DNA of 16,072 nucleotides from Cetobacterium sp. UBA6069 (GTDB lineage Bacteria; Fusobacteriota; Fusobacteriia; Fusobacteriales; Fusobacteriaceae), in the NCBI GenBank assembly GCA_002428805.1, contig DIXX01000031.1:64447-80518 (forward strand), read 5' to 3'. The position numbers were made by a program, and so were the translations under genes. Below the pieces are notes generated by a model. The model had not been told where the DNA came from. It saw only the letters and a program-made list of their open reading frames with translations, and made no database searches. Shown one piece after another: positions 1 to 6,447 of the stretch. Position 1 is the stretch's first letter, and each line of letters opens with the position of its first letter.

Positions 1-258
1 AGTGATATAGCTATTGAAAGTTCAGATATAGTTTTAATGAATGACGACCCTTATAAAGTTATAGAAGCTTTAAATTTAGGAAGAAAAAATAATCAAGTTG
101 TTCTTGAAAATGTTGGATTTGCCTTAGGAGTAAAAATAGTAGTTATGATATTAGGAGTTTTAGGAATTGCTAATTTATGGTTAGCTATTTTTGCAGATGT
201 AGGAGTTTCAGTTTTAGCTGTATTAAATGCTTCGAAAATTTTAACAAAAAAAGATTAA
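1..258 (+). CDS. Heavy-metal P1B-type ATPase, C-terminal end (partial, Zn/Cd/Pb type)
   Basis: The reading frame is open from base 1 and ends at TAA 256-258, so only the last 85 residues are present; the 5' part lies outside the window. What is visible starts just after the hinge region of the P domain (SDIAIESSDIVLMNDDP, matching the conserved AIE.AD.VLM.DD stretch). Two C-terminal membrane helices follow. They contain FALGVK in the first and FADVGVSVLAVLNA in the second. The Lys in the first and the Asp of FADVG correspond to the metal-site Lys and Asp of ZntA/CadA-type pumps, so export of Zn2+, Cd2+ or Pb2+ is more likely than Cu+. The phosphorylation motif (DKTGT) and metal-binding N-terminus cannot be checked. 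ATG 37 is an internal Met, not a start. A terminator follows immediately. Confidence 0.85.
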   Translation, partial: SDIAIESSDIVLMNDDPYKVIEALNLGRKNNQVVLENVGFALGVKIVVMILGVLGIANLWLAIFADVGVSVLAVLNASKILTKKD

Positions 259-272
259 TGAATTTTATTATG

Positions 273-302
273 TAAAAGAGAGCTAGCCTCTCTTTTATTT
301 TT
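273..302 (+). terminator. Rho-independent terminator after the P1B ATPase
   Basis: Arms TAAAAGAGAG (273-282) and CTCTCTTTTA (288-297) form a 10-bp perfect stem around the loop CTAGC, followed by a T-rich run (298-303). It lies 14 bases after the stop codon and separates the ATPase from holA. Confidence 0.8.
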
Positions 303-304
303 TA

Positions 305-313
305 TGTTATAAT
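305..313 (+). promoter_or_regulatory. Extended -10 promoter for holA
   Basis: TGTTATAAT at 305-313 is a consensus -10 (TATAAT, 308-313) with the TGn extension. No good -35 is seen at the right spacing, as expected for an extended -10 promoter, because that position falls in the upstream terminator. The predicted transcription start is near 320, giving a leader of about 23 bases before ATG 343 with the SD AGGGAG. Confidence 0.65.
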
Positions 314-342
314 ATATGTAAAAAAGTTAGAGGGAGATAGAT

Positions 343-1332
343 ATGTTTTATTTTATTTATGGTGATACTCCACTTCCATTGAAATATGAAGAGTTGGTGG
401 AAAAAATAAAGAAATCAAATCCTCATATTCCAATTAAAATTTTTGATGCTTCTCAAGCTGAAGAAGAGATGTTTTTAGAGAGTATATCAATTAATTCAAT
501 GTTTGTGCCTAAAGAGATGATTGTTTTAAAAAGAGCAGATAAATCTAAAAAATTAGATAATCTTCTTAAAATTATTGGAGATTATGATTTGAGTAAAAAA
601 GAGGTAGTAGTTGTTTATGAAGAGGAATTAAATGACTATGGAAAAGCAATAAACGAGGTCGGAAAAAGAGTTTTAACGAATGCAGAAAAACTAGGGCAGA
701 GTATAGTTGCAAGAAAAGCTTTGGAAAAAAAAGGGATTCATTTCTATATAGAAAAAGAACTACAAATCTCAGAATATGAATCAGAAAAGTTAGCAGAAGT
801 TTTAGGTGATGACTTTTTCAAGGTGAAAAATGAAATTGAGAAAATAAAAAGTTTTTTAAATGGAAAAACTTTTATTTTAGAAGAAATATTGCCTATATTA
901 TCAATTAGTGATGAATATAATTTGAAAAAATTAGTAGAAGATTTTATGGTAGGTGATAATGTAAGTTTGCTTATTGATTATCTCAAAAAAACAAAAGAGT
1001 ATATGCTGTTTTTATATTTGATGACAGAAGAACTTAATATGGCATTGAAATTAGTTGGTTTAAAAAAATCTGGGGATATAAGAGAAAATCAATCATATAA
1101 TGAATTCAAAGCTTCTAGTTATGAAAAAATTAAAAAATATTTTAAAACATCAAGAGGACCAATGAGAGAATATCCAATATTTTTAAAGTTGAAATATACT
1201 ACATTATTTAACGAAAGATTTTTATTAGATTCTATAGAAAATTTATTGTTGATAGAGCACTCAATTAAAAATGGTGGAATAGAAGAAAGTATTGGAATAG
1301 AAAAGTTTATAATTAAGTTTAAAAGAGGGTAA
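343..1332 (+). CDS. holA: DNA polymerase III subunit delta (HolA)
   Basis: The protein has 329 residues, typical for HolA (about 320-345). In this family delta opens the beta sliding clamp within the DnaX clamp loader. The N-terminus MFYFIYGDTPLPL matches the usual (F/Y)-x-(L/F)-(Y/H)-G-(D/E) opening of the delta AAA+-like domain. A basic acidic-rich middle and an all-helical C-terminal region follow (helices such as DNVSLLIDYLKKTKEY and LLYLMTEELNMAL-like segments), where delta packs in the pentameric collar. As in other delta subunits there is no functional Walker A. The start has SD AGGGAG (about 331-336) and a nearby extended -10 promoter. The gene is transcribed alone and ends inside a hairpin shared with the convergent helicase gene. 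Assignment rests on overall pattern, as delta is poorly conserved in sequence. Confidence 0.8.
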   Translation: MFYFIYGDTPLPLKYEELVEKIKKSNPHIPIKIFDASQAEEEMFLESISINSMFVPKEMIVLKRADKSKKLDNLLKIIGDYDLSKKEVVVVYEEELNDYGKAINEVGKRVLTNAEKLGQSIVARKALEKKGIHFYIEKELQISEYESEKLAEVLGDDFFKVKNEIEKIKSFLNGKTFILEEILPILSISDEYNLKKLVEDFMVGDNVSLLIDYLKKTKEYMLFLYLMTEELNMALKLVGLKKSGDIRENQSYNEFKASSYEKIKKYFKTSRGPMREYPIFLKLKYTTLFNERFLLDSIENLLLIEHSIKNGGIEESIGIEKFIIKFKRG

Positions 1333-1352
1333 TAAAAAACTACCCTCTTTTT
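1321..1352. terminator. Bidirectional terminator shared by holA and the helicase gene
   Basis: Arms AAAAGAGGGTA (1321-1331) and TACCCTCTTTT (1341-1351) give an 11-bp perfect stem with loop ATAAAAAAC. It has a T tract on the plus side and, through the A-rich left arm, on the minus side. Each arm is also the last coding part of one gene: both proteins end Lys-Arg-Gly-stop. Confidence 0.85.
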
Positions 1353-2809
1353 ATATTTAGAAAGGTTGATCCAATACTATTAACAAAAGAAGAAGGGGTT
1401 GAAAAAAGACCATATGCATTATAGAAGCTTAAAGGATATGTTAAAATCAATTCTTTTTTCGCACGAGTAATAGCGACGTAAAACAATCGTTTTTCCTCTT
1501 CGATGTTAATATTATCTCCAATAGAAGTAGGAATAATTCCATCTAAAAGAAGAGGAATAAAAACATAATCCCATTCTAATCCTTTAGAACCATGTATTGT
1601 TGAAAACGTTATTTTACTGTCTTCATCATTTGGAAAATCTTTAAAAATATTTTCAAGAAAAATATTTTTGTGAATATTGTAATAAATTTTATTTTGATTG
1701 AAAATTTTACAGGTGTTTTCCATATAAATATAATTTCTAAAAAGGATAACTATATTTGCTGTTCGATCAATAATTGAAATGTTTTTTATTTTAGAAATTA
1801 TAAAATTTAGTTCTTCTTCGTGTGTTTTAAAAATATTTAACAACGGTAAGGTTTCAGATGTATTTTTAGTGGTAAGTTTTTTTCTAAAAGATTGTCGTAA
1901 ACATTTTGAGAATTCATTAGAGAGATTTAAAATATTTTTAGAACATCTATAATTTTCTTTTAAGATAAAAGTTTTAGTATTTTCAAAATCATTATGAAAA
2001 TTTAAAATATTTTCAGTCGAGGTTCCTTTAAAGCTATATATACTTTGATAATCATCTCCAACAGCCATAATAAAACTATTTTTTGAAAAAAACTTTAAAA
2101 TATCAACTTGAATATTATCTGTATCTTGATATTCGTCAATCATAATATATTTAAAATTAAGAGGAATTATATTTAAAGTAAGATATTTATAGAACTCAAT
2201 TAGAAGATCGTCAAACGAATAGAGATTGTTTTGTTTTTTGATATAGTATATATCGTTTAAGAAATTTAATAATATATCTTTTGAGTTTTTATTTAAAGTT
2301 TTAAAAAAACTTGATTCTATATACCTAGAGTTTAAAGAGCAAATAGAATTTATAACTTCATCTTTGGGTATAATTTTTAAAACTTTATCGTAAAAAGATG
2401 AATTTTTAGCAAATTCGATTGCGTTATCAGAATTTAAAATTTTAAAGTTTTTATTCTGAGAATATTTTTTGAGTGATTTATAAGCTAATGAATGAAAGGT
2501 TTCTATGCTTATATTTGAATCAGAGACAAAAGTATTTATTCGATCTTTAATTTCGTTAATAGCTTTTCTAGTAAATGTTAGAATTAAAATATTTTTGGGT
2601 GGTATTTGTAATTTAAGTAATAAAAGAGCTCTGTAAATAATGACTCTAGTTTTACCAGAACCAGCTCCAGCGAGAACTAAAAAATTTCCATTTAAATTTT
2701 TTACGGCAATTAATTGCTCAAAATTTAGATTTGAAATAAGAAAAAATTCAAAATCTGTTGTAAGATTTAATTCTTTTAAACATACATTTTTTAAATAGTT
2801 TTCTTTCAT
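1340..2809 (-). CDS. Compact UvrD/Rep-family (SF1A) ATP-dependent DNA helicase
   Basis: From the start chosen here the protein has 489 residues and carries the full SF1A set: Q motif (NLNFEQ, Gln32), Walker A AGAGSGKT (47-54), Ia (LTFTRKA, 77-83), Ib (ETFHSLAY, about 103-110), Walker B DEYQD (225-229), III GDDYQSIYSFKG (251-262), IV ENYRCS (about 285-290), V TIHGSKGLEWD (404-414) and VI VAITRAKK (445-452). It should translocate 3' to 5' on single-stranded DNA, in repair or replication restart. Full-length UvrD/PcrA/Rep are about 670-720 residues; the spacing between IV and V (about 115) suggests the 2B subdomain is largely missing. An in-frame ATG at 2878 exists, but ATG 2809 has a strong SD and a promoter whose -35 overlaps 2878, so the short form is right. 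Its specific role is unknown. Confidence 0.85.
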   Translation of the reverse strand: MKENYLKNVCLKELNLTTDFEFFLISNLNFEQLIAVKNLNGNFLVLAGAGSGKTRVIIYRALLLLKLQIPPKNILILTFTRKAINEIKDRINTFVSDSNISIETFHSLAYKSLKKYSQNKNFKILNSDNAIEFAKNSSFYDKVLKIIPKDEVINSICSLNSRYIESSFFKTLNKNSKDILLNFLNDIYYIKKQNNLYSFDDLLIEFYKYLTLNIIPLNFKYIMIDEYQDTDNIQVDILKFFSKNSFIMAVGDDYQSIYSFKGTSTENILNFHNDFENTKTFILKENYRCSKNILNLSNEFSKCLRQSFRKKLTTKNTSETLPLLNIFKTHEEELNFIISKIKNISIIDRTANIVILFRNYIYMENTCKIFNQNKIYYNIHKNIFLENIFKDFPNDEDSKITFSTIHGSKGLEWDYVFIPLLLDGIIPTSIGDNINIEEEKRLFYVAITRAKKELILTYPLSFYNAYGLFSTPSSFVNSIGSTFLNIKRG

Positions 2810-2819
2810 TTTAAATATA

Positions 2820-2829
2820 CTCCTCCTTT
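2820..2829 (-). promoter_or_regulatory. Ribosome-binding site fixing the helicase start at 2809
   Basis: Read on the minus strand, AAAGGAGGAG lies 10 bases before ATG 2809. The in-frame ATG at 2878 has no comparable site and lies at the -35 of the promoter. Confidence 0.75.
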
Positions 2830-2848
2830 GAAAAACAGACCTTAATAG

Positions 2849-2878
2849 AATATACCTTAAAAAAATAAAAAAAGCCAA
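2849..2878 (-). promoter_or_regulatory. Promoter of the helicase gene
   Basis: On the minus strand TTGGCT (2878-2873) is followed after 18 bases by TATATT (2854-2849). The predicted start is near 2842, giving a leader of about 33 bases to ATG 2809. Confidence 0.6.
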
Positions 2879-2919
2879 TAAAAATAAAAAAAGTTGAATC
2901 GTTATTCTAAAAAGATAAA

Positions 2920-2944
2920 ATGGTTAAAAAGTGATGGTTAAAAA
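2920..2944 (+). repeat. Tandem 11-bp direct repeat upstream of adhE
   Basis: ATGGTTAAAAA occurs exactly at 2920-2930 and again at 2934-2944, a 14-bp period. It lies about 48-72 bp upstream of the candidate adhE -10. A further AT-rich direct repeat (AAAATTTTAAAAA at 2941-2953 and 2964-2976) partly overlaps it. The region is a plausible regulator site, but no known operator is recognised. Confidence 0.6.
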
Positions 2945-2968
2945 TTTTAAAAATAGGCAAAAAAAAAT

Positions 2969-2997
2969 TTTAAAAAACACTAAAACACAAGTATACT
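2969..2997 (+). promoter_or_regulatory. Candidate adhE promoter
   Basis: TATACT at 2992-2997 is a fair -10. At 17 bases upstream TTTAAA (2969-2974) is a poor -35, so activation by a regulator or another promoter is possible (TATAAA at 3003-3008 is an alternative -10). The leader would be about 33 bases, with SD AGGAG at 3023-3027. Confidence 0.35.
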
Positions 2998-3036
2998 AGC
3001 ATTATAAAATAAAAATTCACATAGGAGTGATGGTTT

Positions 3037-5661
3037 ATGACACTAATAAATACAATAGAAAAAGTAAGATTAGCTCAAAAAGAGTATGCGAAATTTACAC
3101 AAGAAAAAGTAGATGAAATTTTTAGAGAAGCTTCATTAGCTGCAAATAATGCTAGAATAAAATTAGCTAAAATGGCAGTAGAAGAAACTGGAATGGGAAT
3201 TGTTGAAGATAAAGTTATAAAAAACCACTTTGCTTCTGAATATATATATAATGCTTATAAAGATGTTAGAACTTGCGGAGTAGTAGAAGAAGATTTATCT
3301 TATGGAATACAAAAAATTGCAGAGCCAATTGGAGTTATTGCTGGAATCGTTCCAACAACTAACCCAACATCAACAGCAATATTCAAAGCTTTATTAGCTT
3401 TAAAAACAAGAAATGCAATCATTTTTTCTCCACACCCAAGAGCAAAAAATGCAACTATAGAAGCAGCTAGAATAGTTTTAGAAGCGGCAGTAAAAGCTGG
3501 AGCACCAAAAGATATTATCGGATGGATAGCTGAGCCTTCTGTTCAAGCTTCAAATGATTTAATGAAAATGGCAGATTTAATATTAGCAACTGGAGGACCA
3601 GGAATGGTTAAGGCTGCTTACTCGTCAGGAACACCTGCAATCGGAGTAGGAGCTGGAAATACACCAGTAATCATTGATGAGACTGCTCATATCAAAATGG
3701 CAGTAAACTCAATCTTATTATCTAAGACATTTGATAACGGAGTTATCTGTGCATCTGAGCAAGCAGTAATTGTTCCAGCATCAATCTACAATAAAGTAAA
3801 AGAAGAGTTTGCAGCAAGAAACGCTTACATCTTAAAAGGTGAAGAAGTAGATAAAGTAAGAAAAACAATAGTTATCGATGGACACTTAAATGGAGATATC
3901 GTAGGACAATCAGCATATAAAATAGCTAAAATGGCAGGGGTAAACGTTCCTGAAAATACAAAAATAATAATCGGAGAAGTTGAATCAGTAGAATTAGAAG
4001 AGTCGTTCTCTCATGAAAAATTATCTCCAGTATTAGCTATGTACAAGGCTACTAACTTCGAAGATGCTTTAAAGAAAGCAGATAGATTAATCGAATTAGG
4101 AGGAATGGGACATACTTCAGTTCTATACGCAGATGAATTAGTTGCTAAGGATAAAATAGAGTTATTCGGACAAACAATGAAAACTGGTAGAACATTAATC
4201 AATATGCCAGCAGCTCAAGGAGCTATCGGAGATGTATTTAACTTCAAACTAGCACCTTCATTAACATTAGGATGTGGATCGTGGGGAGGAAACGCTGTTT
4301 CTGAAAACGTTGGAGTTAAACATTTAATTAACATAAAGACTGTTGCTAAAAGGAGAGAAAATATGCTATGGTTCAGAATCCCTGAAAGAGTTTACTTCAA
4401 GTTTGGATCTCTTCCAGTAGCTTTAGAAGAGTTAAAAGGAAAGAAGAAAGCTGTTATCGTAACAGATAATCAATTAGCAAAATTAGGATATACAGATCAT
4501 ATAACATCTGTTTTAGACTGTATAGGAGTAGACTACAGAGTATTCTCTGATGTTGAAGCAGATCCAACTTTAAGTGTAGTAGAAAAAGGTGCAGAGTTAA
4601 TGAGAAGTTATAATCCAGATGTAATTATAGCTCTTGGTGGAGGATCAGCAATGGACGCTGCTAAGATTATGTGGGTTATGTATGAGCACCCAACTGTAAA
4701 CTTCAAAGATTTAGCTATGACATTCATGGATATCAGAAAGAGAATAGTTAAGTTCCCTAAGATGGGAGAAAAAGCTGAGTTCTGGGCAGTAGCAACTTCA
4801 GCTGGAACAGGATCAGAAGTAACTCCATTCGCAGTTATAACTGATGATGCTACAGGAGTAAAATATCCTCTAGCTGACTACGAAATTACACCAAACGTAG
4901 CAATAGTAGATCCACAATTAATGTTATCAATGCCAGCTGGATTAACAGCAGCATCAGGAATAGACGTTGTAACGCATGCTGTAGAAGCATATGTATCAGT
5001 ATTAGCTTCAGAATTCACTAATCCATTAGCGTTAGAAGCTACAAGATTAACACTTAAATACCTTCCAGAGTCTGTAAAGGGAGGAGCAACAGCATTAAAA
5101 GCTAAAGAGAAGATGGCAAATGCATCTTGTATGGCTGGAATGGCATTCTCGAATGCATTCTTAGGAATATGTCACTCAATGGCTCATAAATTAGGAGCAG
5201 CTTTCCACTTACCACATGGAACAGCAAATGCACTATTACTTGATGAAGTAATAAGATTCAATGCAACTGACAAGCCTTTCAAAATGGCAGGATTTGCACA
5301 ATACAAATATCCAAATGCAAAAGAGCGTTACGCTAAATTAGCAGATTACTTAGAGTTAACAAAAGGAAATGAAACTCCTGAAGAAAAAGTAAAACTATTC
5401 AGAAAGAAAATATCTGAATTAAAAGCTGAAATTGGAATAAAAGCTACAATAGCTGACTATGGAATTTCTGAGGAAGAGTTCTTATCTAAATTAGATACAA
5501 TGGTAGACGATGCGTTCGATGACCAATGTACAGGTGCAAACCCAAGATATCCATTAATGAGCGATTTAAGAGAGATGTACTTAAGAGCTTACTACGGAGC
5601 AGATAAGTATGTAGCTATGCAAAAGAAAAATGTAGAAAAAACTGAAAAAAAAGCCAAGTAA
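3037..5661 (+). CDS. adhE: Bifunctional acetaldehyde-CoA/alcohol dehydrogenase (AdhE)
   Basis: The 874-residue length and two-domain order are those of AdhE, which reduces acetyl-CoA to acetaldehyde and then to ethanol with two NADH, in the cytoplasm (family members form long filaments called spirosomes). The aldehyde dehydrogenase half is about 1-440, with catalytic Cys238 in NGVICASE. The iron-dependent alcohol dehydrogenase half is about 448-870, with NADH-binding GGGSAMD (534-540). Iron ligands are inferred as Asp643, His647, His713 and His727, which sit at the same mutual spacing as in E. coli AdhE. The junction reads AKRRENM at 437-443 and also carries an internal SD and in-frame ATG (4363). 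Start ATG 3037 has SD AGGAG with a 9-base gap. Codons ending in C (ATC, TTC, TAC) are commoner here than in neighbours, suggesting high expression. A terminator follows, so the gene is monocistronic. Confidence 0.97.
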   Translation: MTLINTIEKVRLAQKEYAKFTQEKVDEIFREASLAANNARIKLAKMAVEETGMGIVEDKVIKNHFASEYIYNAYKDVRTCGVVEEDLSYGIQKIAEPIGVIAGIVPTTNPTSTAIFKALLALKTRNAIIFSPHPRAKNATIEAARIVLEAAVKAGAPKDIIGWIAEPSVQASNDLMKMADLILATGGPGMVKAAYSSGTPAIGVGAGNTPVIIDETAHIKMAVNSILLSKTFDNGVICASEQAVIVPASIYNKVKEEFAARNAYILKGEEVDKVRKTIVIDGHLNGDIVGQSAYKIAKMAGVNVPENTKIIIGEVESVELEESFSHEKLSPVLAMYKATNFEDALKKADRLIELGGMGHTSVLYADELVAKDKIELFGQTMKTGRTLINMPAAQGAIGDVFNFKLAPSLTLGCGSWGGNAVSENVGVKHLINIKTVAKRRENMLWFRIPERVYFKFGSLPVALEELKGKKKAVIVTDNQLAKLGYTDHITSVLDCIGVDYRVFSDVEADPTLSVVEKGAELMRSYNPDVIIALGGGSAMDAAKIMWVMYEHPTVNFKDLAMTFMDIRKRIVKFPKMGEKAEFWAVATSAGTGSEVTPFAVITDDATGVKYPLADYEITPNVAIVDPQLMLSMPAGLTAASGIDVVTHAVEAYVSVLASEFTNPLALEATRLTLKYLPESVKGGATALKAKEKMANASCMAGMAFSNAFLGICHSMAHKLGAAFHLPHGTANALLLDEVIRFNATDKPFKMAGFAQYKYPNAKERYAKLADYLELTKGNETPEEKVKLFRKKISELKAEIGIKATIADYGISEEEFLSKLDTMVDDAFDDQCTGANPRYPLMSDLREMYLRAYYGADKYVAMQKKNVEKTEKKAK
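4348..4365 (+). promoter_or_regulatory. Internal ribosome-binding site and ATG at the AdhE domain junction
   Basis: AAAAGGAGAG (4348-4357, core GGAG 4352-4355) lies 7 bases before an in-frame ATG at 4363 (Met443). Initiation here would give a 432-residue protein consisting of the iron alcohol dehydrogenase domain only. The bases also encode the conserved junction KRRENM, so the SD may be incidental. Confidence 0.4.
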
Positions 5662-5700
5662 AAATTAGCCACCTTAATTAAATTTAGTCGTATAAAAAGT

Positions 5701-5735
5701 AGAACCTCCTAAGATATTAGGAGGTTTTATTTATA
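5701..5735. terminator. Terminator between adhE and the DUF2147 gene
   Basis: AACCTCCTAA (5703-5712) pairs with TTAGGAGGTT (5717-5726) around loop GATA, a perfect 10-bp stem extendable by two pairs. TTTTATTTAT follows on the plus strand. On the minus strand the run after the stem is less uniform (TTCTACTTTTTA), so it is strongest for adhE but probably serves both convergent genes. Confidence 0.85.
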
Positions 5736-5742
5736 ATGATAT

Positions 5743-6204
5743 CTATTTGATTTTTTTCCAAGTTTGTTTAGATCCAATTAAACCAGATTTGTCTAGACTT
5801 CCTTTAACTATAATTGTATTAGAGTCCTTAAAAGAGATTGAACAGTAATAAGTTTTACCATTTTCAGGATTATAAATGAACCCGTTTTCAAACCTATCTT
5901 TTTCAGGGTTGTATGTGAATTCACTAACGAAGTTTATACCAACTAATGGTCTAGTTTTTAAATTTTCATCTGAATTAGCTAAATCTACTTTTATTTGCCC
6001 TTCTAATTTATGACCTTTCTCATAAGTTGGGATAGTTAGTTCATTAATTTTTCCAAAATATCTATTTTCAACTTTGTAAAACTCAACGATGATTTGGTTA
6101 CCGTTTTTAGCTTTTTCAGTTATCCATTTTCCAGAGATATCCTCTTCTTTTGAGAAGCTTAAAGAACTGAAAACTAAACTAAGCAGTAAAAATATTTTTT
6201 TCAT
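5743..6204 (-). CDS. Exported DUF2147 family protein
   Basis: This is a 153-residue protein with an N-terminal signal peptide: Lys-Lys then a hydrophobic core (IFLLLSLVFSSL), with likely cleavage near residue 18 (LSFS|KEED). There is no lipobox Cys, so a soluble periplasmic product is expected in a diderm cell. The mature part shows the DUF2147 pattern: GKWITE at the start, a VEFYKVENRYFGKI strand pair, the TRPLVGINFV stretch, FENGFIYNPENGKTYY, a VKGSLD motif and terminal GSKQTWKK. The fold is predicted to be a small beta-rich, calycin-like domain; the biochemical function of the family is not established to my knowledge. The gene stands alone, with its own strong promoter on the minus strand and SD GGAGG. 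It converges on adhE, and nothing links it functionally to its neighbours. Confidence 0.85.
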   Translation of the reverse strand: MKKIFLLLSLVFSSLSFSKEEDISGKWITEKAKNGNQIIVEFYKVENRYFGKINELTIPTYEKGHKLEGQIKVDLANSDENLKTRPLVGINFVSEFTYNPEKDRFENGFIYNPENGKTYYCSISFKDSNTIIVKGSLDKSGLIGSKQTWKKIK

Positions 6205-6232
6205 TATAAATCCTCCAAATTTTATTTTTTAT

Positions 6233-6261
6233 ATTATAACAGGTGTAATTAAATAAATCAA
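6233..6261 (-). promoter_or_regulatory. Promoter of the DUF2147 gene
   Basis: On the minus strand TTGATT (6261-6256), a 17-base spacer, then TATAAT (6238-6233) preceded by TGT, giving the extended -10 TGTTATAAT. The leader to ATG 6204 is about 20-25 bases and includes GGAGG. Confidence 0.75.
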
Positions 6262-6306
6262 TGCTAAAAAAAAGAACAAAATAAAAATATTTTTTCTTTT
6301 TTTAGT

Positions 6307-6406
6307 AATATTAAAAAAATTTATTTTTTAAATAGGATGCATTCATTAAATAAATTTGATTTGTACGCTATAAAAGGTTATATTTTATTAACAATATTAA
6401 AAAAAT
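6307..6406 (+). repeat. 14-bp direct repeat flanking the importer promoter
   Basis: AATATTAAAAAAAT occurs exactly at 6307-6320 and at 6393-6406, 86 bases apart, on either side of the promoter at 6356-6384. The sequence is all A/T, so chance in this composition is quite possible. Confidence 0.4.
6356..6384 (+). promoter_or_regulatory. Promoter of the peptide-type ABC importer operon
   Basis: TTGATT (6356-6361), a 17-base spacer and TATATT (6379-6384) form a good housekeeping promoter. Predicted start is near 6391, leaving a leader of about 57 bases to ATG 6448. Confidence 0.65.
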
Positions 6407-6447
6407 AAATCTTAAAAATAAACAAATAAAACTATAGGGGGATTAAA

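Noticed and set aside
4011..4202. Short minus-strand open frame inside adhE
   Set aside because: Antisense to a conserved part of the aldehyde dehydrogenase domain; no initiation signals.
6311..6331. AT-only inverted repeat (TTAAAAAA...TTTTTTAA) upstream of the importer promoter
   Set aside because: Only A-T pairs with a small loop; expected by chance in this composition and weak as a hairpin.
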